Shown: piece by piece, positions 32,823 through 44,800 of the stretch
How positions within the stretch are numbered: position 1 is the stretch's first letter
Layout: every line of letters begins with the position of its first letter
NCBI GenBank assembly: GCA_951804985.1
Contig: OX638131.1
Span: forward strand, 38,347,544 to 38,411,543
Length of the DNA stretch: 64,000 nt
Direction of reading: 5' to 3'
From: Dryomyza anilis
Lineage: Eukaryota; Arthropoda; Insecta; Diptera; Dryomyzidae
The notes under the pieces: model-generated
Told to the model about the DNA's origin: nothing
Databases searched by the model: none
What the model saw: the letters and a program-made list of their open reading frames with translations, nothing else
Made by a program: the position numbers and the translations under genes

Positions 32823-35800
32823 TTAAAATTCTATTTCAATCGTTTGGTCAGCAACGCGTCGTAGTTCTGTCTCCTGACGTTGTTGGGCGGTGATGGCGTT
32901 TGGCGTTGCTTCTTTTTTAATTTCTTGCGCTTTCGCTAGCAGGTTTTTTCGCATTTGAGTCTTGACATCCGCTGCAGCATCGGCGGCATCGTCCGCATGC
33001 TCTTCGTCGGAGTTGGCGTTACCATTTATCTGAATATCGCCATCGTCGTCGTCGGCTATACTTCTACTTCGTGCAGCGTTAGGTTTTTCATCGTTGGAGG
33101 TTGCATCGGTGGTAGGTTTCACCAGTGATTTTACAAATTCTCCACACAGTAGGCTCAAGGGAGGCATCGTGTGGGTGGACATTTCAATGAGCTGTAGGGA
33201 AAAAGTGAAATATTATTAAAATGTTTTAATTTAATTAGTAATCATGATTTTTCGTTTTATAGTAACATTTTCGAAATTATAATTTAAAACAATTTCGGTA
33301 TGGAAAAAACTTAAATAAATAAACCTATCTCTATTTTGGGATCTTATCTAAAATACGAAATTTCATAGATCTGGATAATCGAAATCAAAATTTGAATGTG
33401 AACCCAATATTGTATAATAAACGCTGGTGACTACAATTAGCTAAGGACATCTTTTTTCTTTAATTGTATTATTTTTTTTTTGTTCCAGTTATGCTTCTAA
33501 TTAATTGCATATCAATTATTTTTCATTTACCTCAACGTATGATTTAAAGGTTCAACACATAATTTCGAATAGGTCGTTAGGTCTAAATATCAATTTTAAA
33601 CTCTCCTTGCACCAATTTAATTTATATTGTTTACACAAGAAAGGGCAGCATCAAGGAAGGAAAAACGATAAAAATGATAGAAAACATTGTTTGTACCAAA
33701 CGATTTGTTCGTTTGCTTTTATAAGTTAATAAATTTAAAAAATATTATTTTTTTTTATTTATTAATATATATATTTTTTTTAAATATTTTTTTTTTATTT
33801 TTATGTTTTTTTTTTTAATATTTTTTTTTATTTTTTTTTTATATATATATTTTTTTTAATATTTTTTATTTATGTTATTATTTACACTAAGCGTTTCCCA
33901 GAACACAATCTATTTTAAAAGTTATTTCCCTAAATACTATAAGCTTCTCGGAAAAATGATGCATTGAAAGTGTGTGCTCCAAAAATAGTACAGCTTGTCA
34001 CAAAAAATGCATCACTTGCATTATTCGACATGTCGCGTAAATGAGTGGCTGTCGCAATAAAAAAAACCTTTTGCTTTGATATTTGCCGGAAATACTTCGT
34101 CTTTTTGGCAAACACTACCAAATTTTAAAATATTTGTGGGAAACACTTCAAATATTTGTGGGAAACACTTTCCTTGTTTGTGAGAAACACTTTTCGTGTT
34201 TGTGGGAAACACTTCAAATATTTGTTTGAAATAATTTCCTTGTTTGTGAAAAACACTTTTCGTGTTTGTGGGAAACACTTCAAATATTTGTGGGAAACAC
34301 TTTTCGTATTTGTGGGTAACACTACAATTGAAGCGTTGGGTGCAATAAGGGCGTTAGGCATCATAACGCCCTTTTTGCATTATTCAGAATGATTGATTCC
34401 AGCAGTGCCTTTTACCATTCTGTGAAATCCCAGATCGATTGCATGAAATTTTTTGTCGTTTTATTCAATAAGGGCGTTATCTCCATACAAAAAATGTTAT
34501 TTTTTCATATTTTTAATTTTTTTACATAGTCAGTTTTCAACAGAGTCAATTTAGATTTGAGCCATTTTGACCGTAATTTAAATCTATATCCATTCATATC
34601 AATAATTATATCTAGACTATGCACAATAATCTTTATTTTTTTCATTTATGTAATGATTATAGCTCTAAAACTCAATACGACCAAATTTTATCACTCGTTT
34701 TATGCAATAAGGGCGTATAAATTATTTATTTTAATTAATTATGTTATATATTAATAGGAGCTCTAAAACAAATTTGAAATTTGCATAATAAAGCTAAAAG
34801 TTCAAATTTTCATGGAAAATTTGATTCAATAAAATCGATTTATTCCTTTACTTATTTTTATTACTTTACAAACATTTTTTAATCACATAACGCCCTTATT
34901 GCACCAAACGCTTCAATTATTTGTGGTAATTACTACTGATCATTTGTGAGAAACACTACGATTATTTCCTACAAATGAGCTTACAAACACCTTAGTGTTT
35001 ATTTGAAAAGGTGTTTACAGGAAACGATATTTTTTTTTTGTTTTTATACAAAAATGTATCTGAAAAAGAACCTGTGGATTATATTGCAAGCATTCGTTTG
35101 AATGTTACAGTTTTATATGTTACAGTTTTAAATGTTTAAAATAACAGTTTGAGAATTTTGCTTACAGGTTCTTACAGTTTGAAAATTCCTGAAAATTGTT
35201 CCCATAAGTATGCAACGTGTTTTTAATTTAATTTAACGTGAATTTAATTTTTAAGTTTTTATTTTCAAACTAAAATAGTTTACGTTTAATATAAATGTAA
35301 TATGTATTTGTCGGAAAAATATTTTAACACTCATTGAGAGCGAACGAACGAACTTTCCTTCAAAATAAATTATTTATTATTTATAGTAAACATGTAAACT
35401 TTTGTGAGCAAAGTTGGAGCACGTTGCAAAAGACATTCTTTTGCCGCAAACGATTTGTAAACATTTTTTTTCTTTGCGTGCTTGGCTGAAACACTAATAG
35501 ATAAATTATCTAAAATTTTTAAACTTTTATTATAAACAATCCCAACAATTAAATGCATTTTTTACAACAACATATTTTTATTTTGATAAATAAAACCAAA
35601 ATTTAAGCATGTATTTCTAATATGCATACTGCACCTATATAGTTTATGTTGACTGTCACACTGTGTTAGAAATGATAAAACCATCAAAAAATATTTTCTG
35701 TACCTATTATACTCAACGAAAGTAAGTTCAAGTTCAACATGCGACCGACTGCCTCTGAATATATCAAGTACCTTCATCACTACTCATCAACTCCTTGAAT

Positions 35801-38800
35801 ATCTAAACCATTATCATGATATATGTAGTCTTAGTACTTACGTTGTATATAAATCTTAAAATCGGTGCGTTTTGATTTCAGTTTTTTATATTCTTGACCT
35901 AGGCACAAATTATAATTTCATTTTGTGCCACAATCTACAATTTAAATTTGCCATTTTACGTAGTGTGGCGGTAACATGAAAGACGATACTTGAAATATGT
36001 AAAAATGTATAACTTATAAAAATTATCATAGAGTGCCAAACATTTTCATAAATAAATATTAGAAGTTAGGTAAATAATCATTAACTATTTAAATACTAAG
36101 TATGGCAATTTTTTTAGGCAGGATCGAGGAACTTTACACAGAAAAAAATAATCAACGTAAATATAGCAACCGATATTAATTGCATGCATTAATCAGTCCA
36201 GCAATGAAATTCACCAATTTAATGAAAACATTTGCTATTCGTAGTTTAATCAGAAATTCTGATTGTTTATATGAATATTTGTACGTCAATGCAGCAAATT
36301 ATTTAGTCGGTGTAATTTTAGCAAATATAATTGATGAAACTGCGCCGACTAATTTATTTGCTGCATTGACGTACAAATATTTATATTAGCAAGCGCAATT
36401 GCTGATTTAACGAAGACTAGAAAATGTTTTCATTAAATTACTAAGTTTCATTGCTGGACTGATTAATGCATGCAATTAATATTGATTGCTATATTTACGT
36501 CGATTATTTTTTCTGTGTAAAATCATTTTTTCGACAAATTTACATGCAGACAAAGGCGAAGTTTGTATCAACTATAGTCTCTTTTTTGTTCTTGCCGATA
36601 TTTGTGGAATTTCAAATTCAGATTCCCGGCATATTTTGGAAACTTCGCCTTTATCTGCTTAAAATCTTTCGTAAATATGTTTCTAAACTACCTTAATTCC
36701 GACAAAAATTTTGTTTTAACCCGAGACAAAATGTCTGTAATTTTTCAGGAATATTTCAGGCGTAATTCCGGCAAACACACAGATAAATGGAATTTTTTCG
36801 GAAGTGTATAGCCAGTTTGTGGAATTTTAATGGTAAATTCATGGCATATTTTGGGAACGTGCCGGAAACAGACAGCTTTTGAAACAAACTCCATCTTTGT
36901 CTGTTTGAAATATGTTGAACAAATCTATATATGCCTCGACCCTGCCAAAAATTGTGTCTGGGGAAATTCCATTTATCTGTATGATGCCCGAAAATATGCC
37001 CGAAATATTCCAGACCAATAAAAATGATTAAAACGGCATTATGTAATAATTTAATAGGAAATCGCCAAACACATGATGCGATAAGCAGTTCATTTCCTTG
37101 GACTAGACCAAAAATACATAGTATATATTAAGAAATAAACAAAAATATTTGTAATAATTAATACCTATTATTATGTATTATGTATGTAGGTATATTATAG
37201 CATTTAAATAAATTGAAAATAACAGCCGAGAAGCGTGTTGATAATGAAGTCACATAAATTTATAAATGCCAAATTCAGAAACCTCATAAATCTGGTTGAA
37301 CTCGGAAAATGATAAATAGATAAGAAAATAATAACAACAATTTTTTTTTTATTTTTTTTATTTTTTCAATTTGCTGTTGGCAAGTCAAATGTTACTTCAA
37401 TGATTTTATGGAGCATGTTTCACTTCGAATTTGCAAATCGAATTTCGATCGATTTATTTATTAAAATTTCCATTTAACCCTGCTGTTGTGTTTGGACAAT
37501 TTTTTTCTTCTCTTTATAGCTTTTTAAAGATATTATATATCGACTTGAATCTTCGGCTCATGTGGTATTTTTCTTTCGTATATAGGCAGGGAGAAAACTA
37601 AAAAGTTGCAAATCTTACGTTAAGGGACATTTTTCATTTTCTTAAAACAAAATAATGAAGAATTCTTTACCAGTGAAGATATTTAGGTCACATGAGAACT
37701 TTTAGAAAAGGAAAGGATGTGTGTTTATGGAATATTTCCTTAAATATTATAAAATATACCCAGAAATATTGTCTCGGAAAACACAAAAGTATTTTAAACT
37801 CTGGCATACTAAAACAATACAAATTCCAAACCATATTCATCATAAATTAGAATATCTATAGTGTTCTACAGCAATCAGACAGATATTATCTAATGTAATT
37901 GGTCCTATTTTTCGATTGTTTGTAGTAAATTTAAAACGGGCGTCGATCCCGATTATGTTGGATTTCAGTACGCTAACCTCTGAACTGCTGAGTTCGGCCA
38001 AAAAGCCAATTTAGCAAATTAAATATTAAAAATACGAATACAATTACCGGCAGCATGTAAATTGAGTGGGTGGGTTGGTCTGAATTATGTAAAACTGAAA
38101 ACATAAACAACAAAAGAATTGAACCCAAACATGAAATCATTTAAGTAACTCTTTGCAAAGATCTAATTCAATTTTCCATAGTAGTAGACTAGAGTAATTT
38201 GTAATTTGCATTAAACGACAGCTTATAAAGAACACACGCAATGCAGCGAAAACTTCCTCACACCAGTCAGAGCCGGTGTGGATGCACGCAGCAAAGGCAG
38301 CAGCGCACAGTGGTCTTTAACTGATTTATTAAAAAAATAAAAAATATTTTAAATTTGTATATGAGACTGATAAAAAGTTGTATGTTAAATTAGGAATCCA
38401 TTTTTCGTTTGCTTTGTGCTGCATTTTGTATAATCAGACCTCTAAAACTAATAACGTCCGCAGGTCAGTGGTTAGAGCGTTGAACCGCGAGTCAAAATGT
38501 TACGGGTTCTAACACCCACGACTGCGAACACCAACATGTTGTAAGATTTTTGTAGTATTCGGCGTCAATGGTTTTGAATCTTAACACTTAAAAGCCTGAC
38601 TTTTTATTTTGAGCTGAAAAAAATGTATGTTATAGCACTCGCCATTCTGGACAACGTTTGTTCTACGATTTTGCTCATAGGTGTTACTTACTTTAACCAG
38701 ATCAAAAATACCTCGCACCCGGATTTCAAAAATTGAAAAAGTACTTAAGAATTTTTAAAGCAAAAGTCAAGAAATTTTATTATGAAAAATCGTGGCCATT

Positions 38801-41800
38801 GTTGATGACATATTTACACCATTAATTTCCAAGCACTTATTCTGTTCGAAAATCAGGAATTCTGTAGTTTGTAAACAACAAACATAAAAAAAAACATTAA
38901 AAAACGATTCAATAGATTTTCACATATGCTCAATTTTTAACTCCCGGTGCCTGATGGTTCCGCAAAGAACCAACCAAAAATTCAAAAAAATCTACTAAAA
39001 TAAAAAATTACATTTATTTTAAACACTTACAATAGCTTCTAGATATTACAGCGATCACGACAATATTTTTTTCAGCTTCGATTTCGACAATTTGCCCACA
39101 AATATATTTTTTGAAAGTACGCAAGTTTACAAAAGTTAATTTTCATGAGGTTGGTTACCCTTACTGGACCTACAGCCGGCAAATGAAGTTTGTTTCAAAC
39201 GGGAATCGGCACATACGGTAGCGTTTGGATCAATAAACATTTTTAAAGTCGAAGCGGGAAGATTAAATAAAATTCGTTGAACAAAGTTTTGATTTTCATC
39301 CGTTGGTTCCTGGCGGAACCAGTGGCATTTAAGGGTTAAGATTTTTTTGGAACCGATTATTTTTGTTTTGTTTATTGGTTTTTATGCATACTTTAAAAAT
39401 CACTATGTTAAAGTTTTCCGTTTGGCTTTCATAAAAATGGGACAGAAGTAGGACCGATTCATAATATTTTCTCGTACACTCAGAAAAATGTTACCTCATA
39501 ATAAGGAAAATGAATTTGAAATAGCGTTAAGGAAAAAACTACCTTATTTTAAGGAAATTTTAGTTATTTTAACAAAAAATGTCCACATAATATGCAAATT
39601 TGGTCCTTAATATAAGGAAACTGTTTTCTGAGTGTACGAGGTGTTTGAACATACGGGAAAATAATATGAATCGCTGCTATTTCTCTCCCATTTATATGAA
39701 ATCCAACCGTCAAACTTTAACATGGCGTTCTCAGAGGAAGGGGTGAATTAATACCTCATCCATACCTTTAGACCTATCACTTAACTGGTCTTCAATTAAA
39801 GATGTTTAAACTGAATCAAATTATCCAATTGAAGACCAGTTTAGTGATAGGTCTAAAGCTCTGCATGAGGTTGGTTACAAATAAAAGGCACACATAAGTA
39901 GAACCGATACATAATAATTTCCCGTAGAGCCAGTATAGAACCAAAACCGTTTATCCATTTTGGCGATCGTTTGATTTTCGATTCATTTTTAAAGCCATCG
40001 ATTTGAAAAATGATTTAAATTTGCCTAGTTTTAATAAATATTTGACCACTGTGCAGTCATCGCAGCAGCCTCACAGTATCAGTGGACGTAGCGCCGACCG
40101 GACTGGAGAGACGAATCATATAAAACACAGAACACGCTGTGTCCCCGCTCACAATTCTGAGTTGAATGTCGGTGTTGCAGGAAGTCATAGCAAAACAACG
40201 CGCAGCACAGCAAATCAATAACAAATAAGAGAGATTCTAAGGAATTTTGACAAACTAAAAACAAAACAAATTATTATCAGTAGTGTACAAACAAAAATAT
40301 ATTAACCAAAACAATTTATAAAAAAACAAAACCCAACCGGCAGAACGTGTATGAATCACAGCCTCAGACGCAACAAAAATAAAAAACAATCCAGAGAATT
40401 ACTAAAGAGCAGCGCAAATACAACTGCATTCGGTGTACGTTGCCTCCGTGTGTGAGTGTCGTTGTCTGTGTTATTTGTGCATTTATTATCCTTCAAAAGG
40501 ATAACAGCTTGAGTGCTTTGACATTTATGTGGTAGACTTTTTAGAGTGATAATTTTTAAAAGTAAAATAAAAATTTTAAATATAGTAGCTACAAAATGCT
40601 GCCAAAATTTGTTCATATTTTTGTCGCCATATCTCTGATTTTGTTGCTGGCGCTGGTAGAGCAACGCGCCTGTGGCCCTTTGCCAATTGTAAATGAGGTA
40701 AGTTTTTCAATAAAATTGCAACGAGGAAAATTTCAAAATTTCTTATTTTTTTATTTAACACTTTAGAGAGGTTCCATTGAATAGAAGAGTATATTAGAAA
40801 TACCTATAAAAAATGTAACGTTTTTCCTAATTGAATTTGAGAAAAGAGTTTTTAACACTTAATTTGCGTTCCTCACAATTTTTATAAGCTACACTAAGAA
40901 TGAAAGGGTATATTCAGTTTGGTATATTCAGTTTGGTATATTGAGTTTGGTATATCGTAGCCGCGGTAGCTCAGTGGTTAGTGCGTTGGACTGCGAGCCG
41001 AAAAGTCCCCGGTTCAAGCCTGGACTGGGGCTAACAACATCTTTTCATAGAAACATTTTTCTATACCGCGCTACCTCTCGTCAGTAAACGGCAAACCTAC
41101 GAGAGTAAAACCATTGCCTATGAAAAGCTCTCACCCGCCGTTCGGATTCAGCAATAAACTGTAGGTCCCACCACTTTGAGTACAAATATAACACGTACAG
41201 CTTAAAATGGTGAGAGAGCTCGGCCGAAGTTCTATACAGGACTGTAGCGCCAAACTATTATTATTATATTGAGCACATTGGGTTAATCCATTTCATACAA
41301 ATTCAAAAATAATGTTATAGTATTTTTTAGTATTTAATGGGATTTACCGATTGAATTAATAGTTTATCTCATTTACTTTCTTCAATAGTAAACATTATTA
41401 ATTTCATGGTATATTTTTCTGAGTCTGTTAAATAAATGCATATGTATTCGATTTATGTTCAAAAGTAAATGTGTTTGTTTTTACTACATTAGTGTAGCTG
41501 TTTTTGTATGGGAAAACCACTACTGCATACAGTACGTCTATTGAGTGAGTGCACAAACTTCAAATAAATAAAAAATGCCGACAACTAATAAGGAGTGCGC
41601 ACGAAAAAATTGTAACATAGATTTTTACTTCATATTTTTGTTAAAAGTGACCGATAGAAAAAATTAGCATATCATCATCTTCGGATTTAATGACAAATGA
41701 ACGCAAAATAAGTTATTTTCATTTATTTAGAAGTGTTTACCAGAAATTGTTACACCCAGAAAAAAATTCCTTCAAATCCCATTAAAATTGGTCAATAGGA

Positions 41801-44800
41801 CAATTATTGATTTAATAGTATAAAAAAAATAAATATTTTCATATAAACTCAATGGCAATGTCAAGGTTTTTAAGTATTTAATGGTATTTTTCGATTAAAA
41901 TAATAATTTATCCTATTGATTATTTTTAATAGTAAAAAACTATTATTTATATAGTATTTTTTTCTGGGTGTATTCAAGTTGAAATTCGAAAAATCATTGT
42001 GAATTTATTTTCAACAAAATTCGAAATGGAGTCACTTAGAAATTGCAAAAACTGGTAAAGTGTCCCGTCAAACTGTTAACCGGGTTTTGAAAAACATTAA
42101 TGAAAATCTAAACATTGATCGAAAGGTGGATCTGAAGTCGTAGTCAGAGATAAACGTGTCAAGAACATTTTTCATAAAAATCAATATGCTTTAAGTTGGC
42201 CTTAAATCATACAAAGTTCAGAAAGTCTTATTTAGGAATGCTACGAAAATCAAGAAATAGCGGGCAAAATTTGTAACAACATTTCTGTGTTGCATTATGG
42301 ATGACGAAACATATGTATTCACGGACTTTTCGCAGTTTCTAGCAACGAATTTTACAGACGTATCAGCGGGGAAATGTGCCACAAAAGTACAGAATCCAAA
42401 AAAATCTAAGCAATATGCAGCTGAACTAAAAAAAGCCAGCCGTATGTAACTTCTGAGTCAATCAACACGGATATGAATATTGCTAAAAGCTTGCAAAAGT
42501 GGTTAACACAATTTGTAATGCAGTGTTAAGTATTCACTTCTTTTTTCCTGATCTGACATCATTCCATTATGAAAAAAAAAACGAAGGAGTTCTACACCAG
42601 CATTAATATCAAAATTGTACCTAACGAAGCTAAGCCGCCAAACTGCCCAGAAATGAGTCCAGTGGAACGTTATTGGGGTCTTATTAAGAGGAAACAGAAG
42701 AAGGCGAAAGGTTAATCGAAGACCATAAGGGTATTTAAGATTAAGTGGATTTCAGCTTCCAAAATCATTCATGAAAACACCATAAAGTCCTTGGATGGAG
42801 GAGATTTTTAAAAAGGTTCAAAACTTCCTTATAAACAAAGAATTAATTTTTTTTGTTTTTGGTAAAGAATTTACATAAAGTAAGGTATAATACAAAAATA
42901 TGGAATAATTTGGATTCACAGCTTACTTGATTTTTTGATTTTTCTATGTTACAATTTTAAAGGGTTTTTCAATAAGAGCGCTACAAAAGTTTTTTCAACA
43001 GGGACGCTACAAAAGTAGAGCGACAGGGACAGCAAACGACGCCATATTTCTTGCCGCTCTTTTGACATTTCTCTTAAGTAAGGTTTGCCATTTCATGATG
43101 GAAAGATAGCCAACAACGAGTCGAAATTATTAAAATTTACTACCGAAATTCGAATTCGTATATCTTTCCATCATGAAATGGCAAACCTTACTGAAGAGAA
43201 ATGTCAAAAGAGCGGCAAGAAATATGGCGTCGTTTGCTGTCCCTGTCGCTCTACTTTTGTAGCGTCCCATTTGAAAAACCCTTTACAGTTTCTGCAACGT
43301 GTAGAAAACGTATTTCTAATACATTGTGTAGTAAAATAAATTAAAATATTGTGAGATTGTCGACATTATAGCCAAGCAGCCATCTTAGATAGTCCAGCAG
43401 CCATTTTAGCACTAGGCAGTGAAGTAATAAAATAAATAACAGTTCTCAACTGTCGCCGATCACTGCACTTAATATCCGAACGCACGCGATAATCATACTG
43501 GTTTCCCGGACATACCAATATAGAATGGAACGATAGAACAGGAAGCATATTTTACAATACGTCTGTTGTGTGAGCGCACGAACTTCAAATCACTAAAAAA
43601 AATGCAGAAAACTAAGACATACTACAGTTTTTGCAATGTGTAGAAAACGAATTTCTAATACATTGTGTAGTAAAATACAATATTTTTAACTAGATTAATT
43701 TAGAACCAAATTTTGCAAAACATAGATACATTTACAGCCAGATATTGTATCTCGATAATTGACGAAAGTAGTCACGTCCGTGTCACTGACTTTTTGTATT
43801 TTGTAAAGCCCAAAACGTCTGACGTCACACGGTTTGCGCCGACGTAAAGAAATAATTTGTATTTCATAAAACTCAACCGCACGAATATTGTGTCAAATTA
43901 GACGGCAGCTTTTTTTGTTCTGTTTTCTAAAATTTACACAAAAAAAGCACTAATTGCACCTAGAAAGGATGCTGAACAATTTCAATTAATTATTGAATAC
44001 ACTACACATTTCTTTTCATCCAAAAAATAAGTTTACAGAGCAAATTAGAAAAAATTGCAAAAATGAAGAAAATCACACATTTTTCTCAGTACAGCTGTTT
44101 TTTGTTTACTGAAAATCTATGTTTTTCTATTTTTCAAACCCAAATCATCGCAAAATTATGAATGGTTTGCGTATTTGCTAAAATAATATAGATTTAAGTA
44201 ATGCCAGATTCCAAAATTTGGTAATTTTGACTACATTTTTATTTATTTTGGAACAAGTTTGATTGTTGGTAACGCTTCATGTTTGGATGTTTACAGCGGT
44301 TTCATAGAACGTAAGAGGGCACAAAGTCAACGTAAGAGCCAACGGGCGGAATGCGTCAAGATATAAAATACAACTTTTCAGACGATGTGAGAGTACTCAC
44401 ATGTGAGAGGACTCAGTCACATCGAGATACAATATCTGGCTATTAGTAAACATTCGTCTTTGAGAAGCATATCTTGTTTAGACTCTCCTTCTCTACGCAA
44501 CCTCGTTTGTCCTGGGCTCTCATCACGTAACTTAAAAACGATCGTCGGTGAAACGACAGTCATAAAACGCTATCGTTTTTGCTTAAGTAAGACTAACGTC
44601 TAAACGATATCGTTAGACAATTATCGTCATACGTGATTAGAGCTCTGATTTTATTATCATAGATTTTAATCAGATCAAAAAAACATATTTATGCTACTGG
44701 TAGAGTTTTTGCAATGATATTTTCATTCATTTCTGAAAATGATTAAACCCAGTTTTTAGCAATTTTAAAATACATTGAAATTTCAGATTCGACTACAATA

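Noticed and set aside
32823..33182. Stand-alone 119-residue gene beginning at MSTHTMPP
   Set aside because: It is the last exon of WDR75: an acceptor lies 9 nt upstream of that ATG, the phase matches, and the sequence fits the family C-terminus.
34130..34325. CRISPR-like spaced repeats
   Set aside because: Units are directly adjacent and vary in sequence, there are no unique spacers, and the DNA is eukaryotic.
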